Source: Planctomycetota bacterium (GTDB lineage: Bacteria > Planctomycetota > B15-G4). From it: a stretch of DNA of 64,000 nucleotides. The notes beneath the pieces are model-generated. The model saw only the letters and a program-made list of their open reading frames with translations. It ran no database searches and had not been told where the DNA came from. The translations under genes were made by a program, and so were the position numbers. Position 1 is the first letter of the stretch. Each line of letters starts with the position of its first letter. Shown here one piece after another: positions 1-8,872 of this stretch. The stretch is from positions 1 to 64,000 of the forward strand of contig JAJDEP010000006.1 of the NCBI GenBank assembly GCA_029259715.1. Direction: 5' to 3'.

Positions 1-130
1 GGATTCTTGCGGGGGGCTTCGAGCCGAGATTCCGCAGCGAGCACGGATCCCCGGTGCGGCCCGTAGGCCGCGCCGGGGATGCGCGCGCAAGCGAGGACTG
101 CCCGAGGAGCGAAGCCCCCCGCAAGAATCC
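1..130. repeat. Nested inverted repeat (MITE/REP-like element)
   Basis: Bases 1-21 are the exact reverse complement of bases 110-130, a perfect 21-bp outer stem. Inside lies a second stem of 15 bp (47-61 with 66-80) closed by the tetraloop CGTA, with a single T-G wobble at 55/72. The element lies 24 nt downstream of the stop codon of the minus-strand FG-GAP gene. It could be a non-autonomous mobile element, a REP-type palindrome or an elaborate terminator. The left arm touches the window edge, so the true end and any target-site duplication cannot be seen. Confidence 0.7.
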
Positions 131-154
131 CCCGCGCGTCCCCCGCGACCGTCC

Positions 155-3100
155 CTACTTCACGATGGTCATCGAGAGCCCGTTGCTGAACGCCACCCCC
201 GCCGGCGCCGGCAACAGTCCTGCGCCCGCGTCGAGGACGGCCAACTGCATGGTCACCTCGAGTCCGACGAAGTTGACGTTGTTGGGCAGGCTCGCCGACA
301 TGGAGAAGCCGCCCTCGCCTGCCACGCCGACGTCGCCACCGAGCGGCAGGACCACGAGGGTCAGGACGGTGTCGACCGCGAAGAAGGACTCGGTGCGGCC
401 GACGCCCAGGAACAACACCCCGCTCGCGCCGCCGAGGGCGTTGCCGGCCTCGATGGTCACCTCGCCGCCGGGCGTGCTGTATCCGCGGCCCTTGAGCGTG
501 GGCGTGAGGTCGCCGCTGCCGGGCTTGCCCTCGCCGTAGCGCTCGAAGCGGCTGAGCTGGTTGATCAGGATCGAGAAGCTGTCGGCGTTGCCGTGCACCA
601 GCACCATGTCCGTGGCGCCGTCGTCGTTGAGGTCGTCGAGCATGGGACGCAGCGGGCCGAAGGGTCCGTTGGCCGTCAGGCCGCCCACGGCATTGACCGA
701 GAAGCTGCCGCCGCCCTGGCCCACGAGCATGCGCACGAAGGCCTGATCGATGTCGCCCTCGGTGTTGGCGTTGCTGGAGAAGACGTCACCGACGTCGTCG
801 CCGTTGAGGCTGCCGACGCGCAGCGCGCCGCCGCCCGTCGCCGCCGCACCCGGATTGAGGGTACCGCGGACGAAGCTCCCGACGTCGCCGTCCGCCACGG
901 GGGCGACGCCCTTGGCCAGGAACAGGCGCGCGTCGGATTCGCCGATGGCCACGTCCACGCGGCCGTCGCCCGTCAGGTCGCCGATGTCGAGGCTGCGGAT
1001 CGAGCTCCAGGTGGCGCTCATGTCGAACAGCGCCGGCGTGAGCGTGCCCTCTTCGTTGAAGTACACCAGCAGGTGCCCCACCGACGGCGCACCATCCGCG
1101 GCGGAGACCGCGAGCGCCGTGGTCACCAGGTCGATGGATCCGTTGCCGTCGACGTCGGCGGCCTGCAGGCCACCGGTCAGCGCGGCGCCCGGGGGCACGG
1201 CGATCGGCACCGCCGCCGCGGACACGAAATCATCGGAGTCGCCGAAGTAGATCAGCAGTTCGTCGGGGCCACCCGCACCACGACGCTGAGTGGCCACGAC
1301 ATCGTCAAGGCCGTCGCCGTTGATGTCGGCCAGGGTCGTCTCGCCCGCCCGCGGCGGCCGCACTTGCTTGACCTTGCTGAAGTACGAGTTGTAGACGGTC
1401 ATCGTCATCTGGGCGCCGGCGCCCGGGTCCTCGGGGTCTTCCCAGAGGTTCGTGACCATGACGTCCGGGATGGCGTCGTCGTTCAGCAGCCCGACGTCGA
1501 CGAAGCGGGGCCCGCCTTCGAAGCCGGCCGGGATCTCGGACGGATCGCTCAGATCCACGTCGAACAGGGTGTGCTGGCTGGAGATCCCGCCCGCTCCGTC
1601 ACCGAGGTAGATGGTCAGCGAGTTGCTGCCCTGCTCGGGGATCAGGATGTCGAGCGCGCCGGCCTCATCACCATCCATCTCGGCGATGGCACCGTCACCC
1701 GGGCCGAGAGCCGTGGTCTGCTGGTTGGGCGCCGGATCGACGAAGCCCGCCTCGCCGTTGCCCTCGAAGATGGTGATGTAGCTGGAGAAGCCCTGCGCGG
1801 CAGCCGCGACCTCGCCGAGGCCCGCGTTGTTGTCGGTGAAGAAGACGATGATGCTGTCCTCGTTGTCGCCCTCGTCCGGAATGATGTCCTCGGCCAGGGG
1901 ATCGACGCCGCGGCCGACGTAGGCGGTCTGCTGCCGCGTCACCTCGAAGGTCCCGCCGATGTTGCGCAGCACCGTGAGGATCACGGGCGGCTGCTCGTCG
2001 GAGAACTCGATGGCCGGGAAGGCCACGTTGTCGCTGCTGGTGTAGATGGCGTCGAGCAGGCCGTTGCCGTCGAAGTCGCGCACCGCGCCGAAGGTCGGGT
2101 GGATGCGGTCGGCGTTGGGCACCGCGAAACCGGCGAACAGCGGCGAGGGCACGAAGCCGCCCGCGGCGCCATCGCTGCCGTCGTCGCCGATGAACAGCTC
2201 GATGGTGCCGTTGGGCTCGCCGAGCGGGCCGCCGTCCAATGTGTGCGACACCACGAGAGCATCGTCGCGCTCATCACCGTCGAAGTCGCTCACGAGGATG
2301 GAGGCCTTGGCCCGGCCGTCCTCGTTGAAGCGGCCGTCCGGGACGAGCGTGCCGTCGTCGGCACCGCGCAACACCTCGCAGAAGCCGGCCTGAGACTCGC
2401 CGCCCTCGACCTGGCGGCCGGTGGTGACCACGGCATCGCAGTCGCCATCGTTGTCGATGTCGGACACGGCGATGTCGGTCACCGGGATCTCGGTGGCCAC
2501 GAAGCTGGTGGGCACGAAGGAGCCCACGCCGTCGCTGACGAAGACGGACACGCCGCGCGCGCCGCCCACGACCACGTCGTCGAAGCCGTCGTCGTTGAGG
2601 TCACAGGTGCGGATCACCACGGGCCGCGCGTTCTGCGGCTGCAGCGTGAAGGGCACGTGGGCCTCGTAGCCGTCGCCCGTGACGTTCACCCGCAGCAGGC
2701 CGAAGGTGTCGTCGAGCTCGTTGGCCACGACCAGGTCGGTGAAGAAGGGCACGCCCGGCTCGGGCACGCCGTCGGCGGCCGGACCGCCGAAGAATCCGCC
2801 GCTGGCCGAGTGGGACGGTCCATTGCCGGAGTCCACCGGGCCTTCATCGATGAACTGGGTCTGCGGCTCCTGGCCGGGTTCGGTGCCTTCGGTGGTCTGG
2901 GCGATGCGGATGGTCAGCGTCTCGCCGCTGCGGTTGGGCACGACCACCACCGGCGTGGCGATGGCCTCGTCGCCGGCTCCGGGCGGACGCGGCAACAGGG
3001 TGCTGCGACCCGGACGGCCGTTGAAGCTGTTGAGGGTCGGCGGCTGGAACACCTCCGGCTGCTCGGGACCCTGCACGAACGCGACGTAGGCCGCGCCACG

Positions 3101-4402
3101 GCGGCCGCCCCCGTCGTCGTCGTGGGGCGCGCCGACGACCAGCTTGATCACGCTGTCGCCGTCGAGGTCGCCCAGTGATGCCACCGACTGACCGAGGCGG
3201 TCGCCATCGTCGAGCGGACCGACGAACGCACTCTCGGTGGAGCTGAGCTTGAACGACTCCGCCACCGCGCCGGTCTTCGTCAACGCGCACAGCCACACGG
3301 CGCCCCGATCGAGGCCGCCGTCGTCGTCGCCGATGGCACCGACCGCCAGGTCGGGACGCTCATCGCCGTCGAAGTCGCCCAGGCCGGCCACGGACACGCC
3401 GAAGTTGTCGCCCGCGTCGAGCGGACCCACGGCGCCGCCGCCCAGGGCGGAGATCTTGGACTCGCCCAGCACGGTGCCGTCGGCCTTCAGGCGCAGCACC
3501 CACGCGGCGCCGGTGTGACGGCCGCCGTCGTTGTCGCGCCAGGCGCCCACGGCGAGGTCGCCCACGCCGTTGCCATCGATGTCGCCGAGCGCGGCCACGG
3601 ACTGGCCGAAATTCGCGCCATTGGCCAGGAATCCGACCATGCCGCCCTGCCCCTCGGTGATCTTCACGTGGGACTCGACGCTGCCGGTCATGTCCAGCGA
3701 GAGCACGTAGACCGCGCCGGCGTCGGGCCGGGCGTCGTCGTCGTTGCGGGCGCCCACGGCCAGCTCGATGGAGCCGTTGCCGTCGAGGTCGCCCAGGCCG
3801 GCCACCGCGCGACCGAACTCGTCGCCGTCGCCCAGGCCGCCCGTGAAGCCGCCCGCGGTGCTGCTGATCTTCGCGTGGCTCTTCACCGTTCCGTTCGCGT
3901 TCAGGAACAGGATCCACACGGCGCCGTGGTCGGTGCCGCCGTCGTCGTCGTCCTTGGCGCCGACGGCGATGTCGGTGATGCCGTCCCCGTCGAGGTCGCC
4001 CAGGGCCGTGACCGAGTAGCCGAACTCGTCACTGTCGTCGAGGACGCCCCCGAAGCCCCCCGCCAGGTCGCTGATCTTCTGTTCGCCTTCGACGGTGCCG
4101 TCGACGTCGAGGAAGAGCACGTAGACCGCGCCACGCTTGAGTCCGCCGTCGCCGTCCGCTCGCGCACCGACGACGAGGTCGGCCGTACCGTCCCCATCGA
4201 GGTCACCCAGCGAGGCGGCCGAGTGGCCGAACTCGTCGTTGTTCTGCAGGGCTGCGCCCAGCCCGCCGAACAGGTCACTGATCTTCTTCTCGTCGAGCAC
4301 ATCGCCCGGGTCCTGGGCGAAGGCGCCCGAGGACATGAAGACACCCAAGAACGCAACCGTGGCCGTGCGGGCCATCAGCTTCACGAAGCTGCCCGTCATC
4401 AT
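155..4402 (-). CDS. Secreted FG-GAP/VCBS-repeat protein, 1415 aa
   Basis: The N-terminus is a clear signal peptide (basic MTGSFVKLMART, hydrophobic core, cleavage after SSGAFA). Residues about 40-445 hold six FG-GAP repeats of about 68 aa, each with a calcium-binding type DLDGDG loop followed by 'VGA'. Residues about 560-1290 hold looser VCBS-type repeats such as DLNDDGFDDVVVGG. The last 120 or so residues form a Gly/Ala-rich beta domain with 'NALGGASGVLFLG' and 'AFSNGL', which I associate with surface proteins of marine Planctomycetota. The start is one of two adjacent ATGs (4402 or 4399) behind GAGGAAGAG. Likely an extracellular or surface beta-propeller protein; the ligand is unknown. Confidence 0.85.
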   Translation of the reverse strand: MMTGSFVKLMARTATVAFLGVFMSSGAFAQDPGDVLDEKKISDLFGGLGAALQNNDEFGHSAASLGDLDGDGTADLVVGARADGDGGLKRGAVYVLFLDVDGTVEGEQKISDLAGGFGGVLDDSDEFGYSVTALGDLDGDGITDIAVGAKDDDDGGTDHGAVWILFLNANGTVKSHAKISSTAGGFTGGLGDGDEFGRAVAGLGDLDGNGSIELAVGARNDDDARPDAGAVYVLSLDMTGSVESHVKITEGQGGMVGFLANGANFGQSVAALGDIDGNGVGDLAVGAWRDNDGGRHTGAAWVLRLKADGTVLGESKISALGGGAVGPLDAGDNFGVSVAGLGDFDGDERPDLAVGAIGDDDGGLDRGAVWLCALTKTGAVAESFKLSSTESAFVGPLDDGDRLGQSVASLGDLDGDSVIKLVVGAPHDDDGGGRRGAAYVAFVQGPEQPEVFQPPTLNSFNGRPGRSTLLPRPPGAGDEAIATPVVVVPNRSGETLTIRIAQTTEGTEPGQEPQTQFIDEGPVDSGNGPSHSASGGFFGGPAADGVPEPGVPFFTDLVVANELDDTFGLLRVNVTGDGYEAHVPFTLQPQNARPVVIRTCDLNDDGFDDVVVGGARGVSVFVSDGVGSFVPTSFVATEIPVTDIAVSDIDNDGDCDAVVTTGRQVEGGESQAGFCEVLRGADDGTLVPDGRFNEDGRAKASILVSDFDGDERDDALVVSHTLDGGPLGEPNGTIELFIGDDGSDGAAGGFVPSPLFAGFAVPNADRIHPTFGAVRDFDGNGLLDAIYTSSDNVAFPAIEFSDEQPPVILTVLRNIGGTFEVTRQQTAYVGRGVDPLAEDIIPDEGDNEDSIIVFFTDNNAGLGEVAAAAQGFSSYITIFEGNGEAGFVDPAPNQQTTALGPGDGAIAEMDGDEAGALDILIPEQGSNSLTIYLGDGAGGISSQHTLFDVDLSDPSEIPAGFEGGPRFVDVGLLNDDAIPDVMVTNLWEDPEDPGAGAQMTMTVYNSYFSKVKQVRPPRAGETTLADINGDGLDDVVATQRRGAGGPDELLIYFGDSDDFVSAAAVPIAVPPGAALTGGLQAADVDGNGSIDLVTTALAVSAADGAPSVGHLLVYFNEEGTLTPALFDMSATWSSIRSLDIGDLTGDGRVDVAIGESDARLFLAKGVAPVADGDVGSFVRGTLNPGAAATGGGALRVGSLNGDDVGDVFSSNANTEGDIDQAFVRMLVGQGGGSFSVNAVGGLTANGPFGPLRPMLDDLNDDGATDMVLVHGNADSFSILINQLSRFERYGEGKPGSGDLTPTLKGRGYSTPGGEVTIEAGNALGGASGVLFLGVGRTESFFAVDTVLTLVVLPLGGDVGVAGEGGFSMSASLPNNVNFVGLEVTMQLAVLDAGAGLLPAPAGVAFSNGLSMTIVK

Positions 4403-4688
4403 CTCTTCCTCTCGATGTGTGCCGGATGCCCCCTTTGGCTCCCGCGGCGAGTCTGGGGACCGCGCGGAATGGGGACCTTCCTCTTGCCCCTGCGAGAGGA
4501 ATCGATGATCCGACCGAAGGGGGATTCTATCCGGGAATCCAGGATCAGTGGCGAAAACGAGCTGAATCAACCGCCATTCGCGGGCCCCGGAAAGTCGCGG
4601 GCACCGGCCCCGCCGAGGACGCCCTCCGACGCCCTCTGCCGACTAGAATCGCCGGCTTCCCTCATCCCGGACCGCCCCGGAGCCCGCC
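4403..4688. promoter_or_regulatory. Divergent promoter region with two TAGAAT boxes
   Basis: This 286-nt spacer separates two divergent genes. TAGAAT occurs on the plus strand at 4644-4649, 39 nt before the hydrolase ATG, and on the minus strand at 4528-4523, about 120 nt before the FG-GAP gene. Both resemble sigma-70 -10 boxes. I see no convincing -35 hexamer for either. Confidence 0.45.
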
Positions 4689-5624
4689 ATGCGCCCGTCC
4701 CGCCTGCACCTCGCCCTCCCCCTGTGTGGCCTCCTGCTGGCCCTCTCGGCCGTCTTCACGAGCCGGGCCGCCGTCCAGGACCGGGGCCCGCTGGTCATCG
4801 AGCGCCAGGACGTGTCCGGCAGTGTGTCCATGCTGATCGGCCCCGGGAGCGGGAACATCGGCCTCTCGGCCGGCCCCGACGGGGCCCTGCTCATCGACGA
4901 TCAGTACCCGCACCACACCGAGAAGATCCTCGAGCAGGTCTTCGCCGCCACCGACCAGCCGCTGCGCTTCGTGATCAACACCCATTGGCACGGTGACCAC
5001 ACCGGCGGCAACGCCAACCTCGGCAGCGCAGGCGTCTCCATCGTCGCCCACGACAACGTGCGCCGGCGCATGAGCACCGAACAGTTTATGCAGGCCATGG
5101 GCCGCCGGACCCCGGCCTCCCCGCCCGAAGCCCTGCCGGTCGTGACCTTCGGCGATCGCATGACCTTCCATTGGAACGGCGACACCATCGACGTCCTGCA
5201 CGTCCCCAACGCCCACACCGACGGCGATGCGCTCGTGCACTTCCGCGAGGCGAACGTCATCCACATGGGCGACACGTACTTCGCGGGCATGTATCCGTTC
5301 ATCGACACCGGCACGGGCGGCGACATCGACGGCATCATCGCGGCGGCCGACCGGGCCCTGTCGTTGTGCGATGAGGAGACCAAGATCATCCCCGGCCACG
5401 GGCCGCTCTCCACGCCCGCCGACTTGCGCGGCTACCGCGACATGCTCGCGGACGTGCGCGGCAAGATCGCCCGCATGGTCGCCGAGGGTCTCGACCTCGA
5501 CGCCATCCAGGACGCGAAGCCCTCCGCGGCGTACGACGGCGAATACAGCTCGCCCTCCGCCTTCATCAAGCCGCGCATGCTGGTCTCGCTGATCCACGCA
5601 GGGGTGCTCGAAGAGTCGCGCTGA
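4689..5624 (+). CDS. Secreted metallo-beta-lactamase-fold hydrolase
   Basis: 311 aa with a signal peptide (residues 1 to about 28, cleavage near SRAA), so export to the periplasm is likely. The metal-binding motif HWHGDH is at residues 99-104; further ligands are in 'AHTDGD', 'GDTYF' and 'PGHGP', the usual order for the MBL fold with a binuclear zinc site. The overall layout resembles the cyclase/glyoxalase-II-like MBL proteins found as stand-alone periplasmic hydrolases. The substrate cannot be told from sequence, and a beta-lactamase role is not implied. GGAG sits 7-8 nt before the ATG. It is divergent from the FG-GAP gene and convergent with the LMF1 gene. Confidence 0.85.
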   Translation: MRPSRLHLALPLCGLLLALSAVFTSRAAVQDRGPLVIERQDVSGSVSMLIGPGSGNIGLSAGPDGALLIDDQYPHHTEKILEQVFAATDQPLRFVINTHWHGDHTGGNANLGSAGVSIVAHDNVRRRMSTEQFMQAMGRRTPASPPEALPVVTFGDRMTFHWNGDTIDVLHVPNAHTDGDALVHFREANVIHMGDTYFAGMYPFIDTGTGGDIDGIIAAADRALSLCDEETKIIPGHGPLSTPADLRGYRDMLADVRGKIARMVAEGLDLDAIQDAKPSAAYDGEYSSPSAFIKPRMLVSLIHAGVLEESR

Positions 5625-5665
5625 GCCGCCGCTTCGGGGCCGACCGGCCGCTTCGGGGCCCCGCC

Positions 5666-5708
5666 GTCGGTGCGGCGCCAGCCGGCGATTCGTCAGTCGG
5701 TGCGGCGC
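5666..5708. repeat. 13-nt direct repeat across a stop codon
   Basis: GTCGGTGCGGCGC occurs at 5666-5678 and again at 5696-5708. The second copy lies just inside the 3 prime end of the minus-strand LMF1 gene. A shorter repeat, CCGCTTCGGGGCC, occurs twice just upstream (about 5630-5660). No function is evident; it may reflect local duplication in the 68-nt gap between convergent genes. Confidence 0.4.
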
Positions 5709-7846
5709 ACGACGTAGGACGTCGGGTAGTAGCGGTCCCGCTCCCAGGCGGCGCCGTCGGCGGCGTCCGGCGCGGCGAAGCGGTAGCGGTACAGCCACAC
5801 GCGCACGGCCCGGGGCGGTCGACCGTCGAAGGGATCGGACGCGAGCAAGCCGAGCACCGCCGGCTCCCCCTCGAGCAGTCGGCGCAGGAAGGCCCCGAAC
5901 CAGGGGGAGGGCTGGTACCCGCGCAGGGGCTGGATGAAGGCCTCCCAACGCAGGGCCTCGAACCACAGCCGCCAATCGAGGCGGGGCATGTGCGGCTGCA
6001 CCCAGGCCGGTGGGCGGTCGAGGCGCCCGGGCTTCCAGCGGAACTCGTAGTCGACCCAGGTCTCGCCGTCCTCGCTGCCCTGCACGATGATCTCGGGGCG
6101 CTCCTTGGTCATGACCCGGAACAGCCCGTACTCGTTCACGCTGACGAAGGGCCAGGCGTGCACCATGAGCAGGCGCGTCGCGGCGGCCGGCCCCTCCTCG
6201 AAGAGCGTCGCCGCGAGCCCGGCGTCGTAAGCGTCCGGGGTCGAGGCTCCCGGCGCGCCGAGCGGATCCGACAGGCCGACCAGGGGCCACACATCGTGCA
6301 GCACGTCGCGCATCTGCACGGCGCTGATGAGCAAGACGAGGGGTGCGAACACCGCGAGTGCCACGCGTTGCAGCCGGGGGCGCGGTCGCGGCGCCACCCA
6401 GGGCGGCAGGTTCCCCGCCGCGACGCCGATCCCGCACGCTGCGCCGGTCACGTCGCCGGTCACGTCGCCGGTCGCGTCGTCAGCCGCTGCGTCGGCCGCG
6501 TCGTGGGCGCCCCGTCCCGGCCAGCGGAACCAGGCGAGCTTCCGCAACCGGCGTCCGCAGGCGCCCCACCCCATGTCGTCGACGAGCAGCAGGCACAGGG
6601 CGATGGTGAGCAGATTGAAGCAGCCGTAGTTGCCCGTCGCTCCGATCACGACCTGCAAGCCGACCAGCGGCCACACCGCCAGGTGCCGCAGCCGACGCGG
6701 CATGAAGATCAGCAACGGCACCACCAACTCCACGAAGAACATCCCCGCCGCCGAGACCTGGTGGACGAGCAGCGGCAACCGATGGGCCCAGACAGAGATC
6801 ACGTGCGGCAGAGGCTGAGTCCAGTAGTGCCACGTCAGGGCGGTCAGGTCGGGCCACGCCGGATCGCCGGCGGTGAGCTTGACCAGTCCCGACTGCAGCG
6901 TGAAACGCAGCAGCAGCCACCAGACCAGCCCGCGCGCGAGCCGCGAGGGCGGGGCGTCGAGGCTCGTCCCGTCGGCGGCGCGCGGGGCGCGGCCCCAGCG
7001 CCAGGGCGCCACGAACACGCACAGCGCCAGGGTCTCCACCAGCAGGCTGTCCCACTGGAACTGCAGGAACACGTCGCCGGCCAGGACGAACGACAGGTGC
7101 AATGACCACAGCAGCAGGGCGCACAACGCCGGCGCCACGTCGAGCATCAGCAACACCGCGAGCACCACCGCCGCCGCGCACAGCCCGTGCAGGAAGGCGT
7201 CGCTGGTGCTGACCCACAGCCAGGTCGGCAGCTGGGCCCAGGCGACGCCGCCATGGAAGTCGCGATAGAGCTCGACGCTCCGGTGCGCGGGCACAATGCC
7301 ACCGCTGCCCATCAGTCCGTCGACCTGCACCCACAACGAGAGGGTCGCGAGCAGGGCCACCACCCCGACGGCCGCGAGGAACAAGCGCCGGCTGCGTTGC
7401 CAGGTCGACCCGCCCACGTGGGTCCCGATGAGCAGCCGGTCGAGGCGCGAGACGGCGTCGCGCCGCTTGGCCACGAAGCCGTAGACCGCCTCCACGAGGG
7501 GCCGCACCCCGGGCAGGCGCCGGTAGCACCAGGGCGCCCAGCGCCAGGCAGGCGCCTGCCCCAGTGCGCGCAGCACCGCCTCCCCGGCGCGGGTGGTGCG
7601 CCCGTCCGGCTCGAACAGCCAGACGCTTTCGGCGAATTGCTCGAGCGAGACCTGGGGAAAGCGAGCGGCGACGCCCTGATAGGACCGGTAGTCCACGCGC
7701 TCACCCGTCGCGCCGCGCCAACGCGAGACGGTGCGCAGGCAGAAGCCGCAGTCACCGTCGAAGGTCAGCAGCGGCCGGGCCAGCCCCGTCGGGGGACCGC
7801 CGCCTTGCTCCACCGACCCGGAGGGGTTGCCGCTGCTGTGCGCCAT
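5693..7846 (-). CDS. DUF393 (DCC) - lipase maturation factor 1-like membrane protein
   Basis: 717 aa. Residues about 25-135 carry the DUF393 thioredoxin-like domain with the hallmark 'FDGDCGFC', a CxxC-type redox motif. The rest is a polytopic membrane protein of the LMF1 family (about eight hydrophobic segments, e.g. 'FLAAVGVVALLATLSLWVQV', and the 'QFQWDSLLVET' and 'GCFNLLTIALCLLLVDD' stretches). It ends in a soluble domain with 'FRVMTKERPEIIVQGSEDG...WVDYEFRWKPG', typical of LMF1. The mammalian homologue helps secreted lipases fold; the bacterial role is unknown. The fusion suggests disulfide chemistry coupled to folding of exported proteins. The ATG is preceded by TACGGT 7 nt upstream with no clear Shine-Dalgarno. 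Confidence 0.85.
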   Translation of the reverse strand: MAHSSGNPSGSVEQGGGPPTGLARPLLTFDGDCGFCLRTVSRWRGATGERVDYRSYQGVAARFPQVSLEQFAESVWLFEPDGRTTRAGEAVLRALGQAPAWRWAPWCYRRLPGVRPLVEAVYGFVAKRRDAVSRLDRLLIGTHVGGSTWQRSRRLFLAAVGVVALLATLSLWVQVDGLMGSGGIVPAHRSVELYRDFHGGVAWAQLPTWLWVSTSDAFLHGLCAAAVVLAVLLMLDVAPALCALLLWSLHLSFVLAGDVFLQFQWDSLLVETLALCVFVAPWRWGRAPRAADGTSLDAPPSRLARGLVWWLLLRFTLQSGLVKLTAGDPAWPDLTALTWHYWTQPLPHVISVWAHRLPLLVHQVSAAGMFFVELVVPLLIFMPRRLRHLAVWPLVGLQVVIGATGNYGCFNLLTIALCLLLVDDMGWGACGRRLRKLAWFRWPGRGAHDAADAAADDATGDVTGDVTGAACGIGVAAGNLPPWVAPRPRPRLQRVALAVFAPLVLLISAVQMRDVLHDVWPLVGLSDPLGAPGASTPDAYDAGLAATLFEEGPAAATRLLMVHAWPFVSVNEYGLFRVMTKERPEIIVQGSEDGETWVDYEFRWKPGRLDRPPAWVQPHMPRLDWRLWFEALRWEAFIQPLRGYQPSPWFGAFLRRLLEGEPAVLGLLASDPFDGRPPRAVRVWLYRYRFAAPDAADGAAWERDRYYPTSYVVRRTD

Positions 7847-7853
7847 CGCCCCG

Positions 7854-7907
7854 ACCGTATCCCTCTCGACAACCCGGGGCGAGTCCCCCGGCCGACCCTG
7901 CTAGGAT
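7854..7907. promoter_or_regulatory. Divergent leaderless-type promoters
   Basis: The spacer between the two divergent starts is only 69 nt. On the minus strand TACGGT (7859-7854) stands 7 nt before the ATG at 7846. On the plus strand TAGGAT (7902-7907), with an extended -10 TG two bases ahead (TGC-TAGGAT), stands 8 nt before the ATG at 7916. With normal -10 to start-site spacing both transcripts would begin at or next to the start codon. Confidence 0.5.
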
Positions 7908-7915
7908 CCGTCCCC

Positions 7916-8872
7916 ATGCCTCCACCGAGCGGTGTGCGCCGAAAGCGATCCCGGGTGTTGCTGCTCGTTGTCCTGGCCTTCGCCACGTTCGGCGTCGGCG
8001 AGATCTTCCTGCGGTTGGCCGATCCGTTCTCGTACGCCGAGGCCGACCAGCGCAAGCGCTTCATGCGCACCATCGTCGGCCCGGGTGGCGACCGCGTCCC
8101 GGACGTCGACACGACCTACCTGGGCGAACCGGTGCGCACCAACAGCCGCGGGCTGCGCAATCCCGAGACGCCCTACGCCGCACCGCCCGGCGTGCGGCGC
8201 CTGCTGGTCCTGGGCGACTCGGTGCCCTTCGGGTGGGGCGTCGCGGAGGGGGAGGAATTCCCGCGTGTGATCCAGGGCCGACTCAACGAGCAGCGCGCCT
8301 GCGCCCCCGACCGCTGCGAGGTCATCAACGGCGCCTACCCCGGCTGGGACCCGGTGCAGTATGGGGCCTTCCTCGAGCAGGAGGGCCTGAAGTACGGCCC
8401 CGACATCGTGCTGCTGATGCTGATCAACAACGACATCAAGCGCGACGAAGGCGTGAATCCCCGCGCCCGCTTCCACATCCCGCAGACGCAGTACTTCCCC
8501 GGTTGGATGCGCAAGGTCTTCGTGCTGCGCTTCGTCGACGACTCGCTGGCCTACCTGCTGCACGACGCGCCGCCGGCCGACTACGACCCGACCCGCACGC
8601 CCGGCACTGAGCACCTCGACTTCGCCCTGGCGGTGCTCGGCAAGATCCATGAGCTGTGCCGCAACGCGGGCGCCGAGATGGTCCTGCTCGACACGCTGCA
8701 GGTCCCGCGCATCATCGGCTTCTGCGAGGACCGGGGACTGCAGCGCATCGAGGTCGTCACCACGGCGGAGCAGGCCGAGCGCTGGGCCATCTCCAAGGTC
8801 GACCTGCACCCCAACGCCGAGGGCCACGCCTGGATGGCCGACCGCATTCTCGACCAGCTGAAACTCCCTTGA
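7916..8872 (+). CDS. Membrane-anchored SGNH/GDSL hydrolase
   Basis: 318 aa. An N-terminal hydrophobic segment (about residues 13-32) after basic RRKRSR suggests an uncleaved anchor or signal peptide. The catalytic block I 'LGDSVPFGWG' places the nucleophilic Ser near residue 102, and the C-terminal 'DLHPNAEGH' supplies the Asp/His of block V. 'LLMLINNDI' corresponds to the Asn block. Such enzymes are esterases or acetylesterases, often acting on glycans. The start at 7916 fits both the hydrophobic N-terminus and the TAGGAT box. It is the first gene of a three-gene chain: its TGA overlaps the TTG of the glycosyltransferase, so a role in modifying a surface glycan is a reasonable inference. Confidence 0.85.
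   Translation: MPPPSGVRRKRSRVLLLVVLAFATFGVGEIFLRLADPFSYAEADQRKRFMRTIVGPGGDRVPDVDTTYLGEPVRTNSRGLRNPETPYAAPPGVRRLLVLGDSVPFGWGVAEGEEFPRVIQGRLNEQRACAPDRCEVINGAYPGWDPVQYGAFLEQEGLKYGPDIVLLMLINNDIKRDEGVNPRARFHIPQTQYFPGWMRKVFVLRFVDDSLAYLLHDAPPADYDPTRTPGTEHLDFALAVLGKIHELCRNAGAEMVLLDTLQVPRIIGFCEDRGLQRIEVVTTAEQAERWAISKVDLHPNAEGHAWMADRILDQLKLP

Noticed and set aside
593..3178. Long open frame antisense to the FG-GAP gene
   Set aside because: GC-rich repetitive coding DNA leaves opposite frames open; the product is Val/Ala/His/Arg-rich without motifs, while the minus strand encodes clear FG-GAP repeats.
4689..5624. True beta-lactamase
   Set aside because: Only the general MBL metal motif is present; such proteins have many substrates and nothing here indicates drug hydrolysis.
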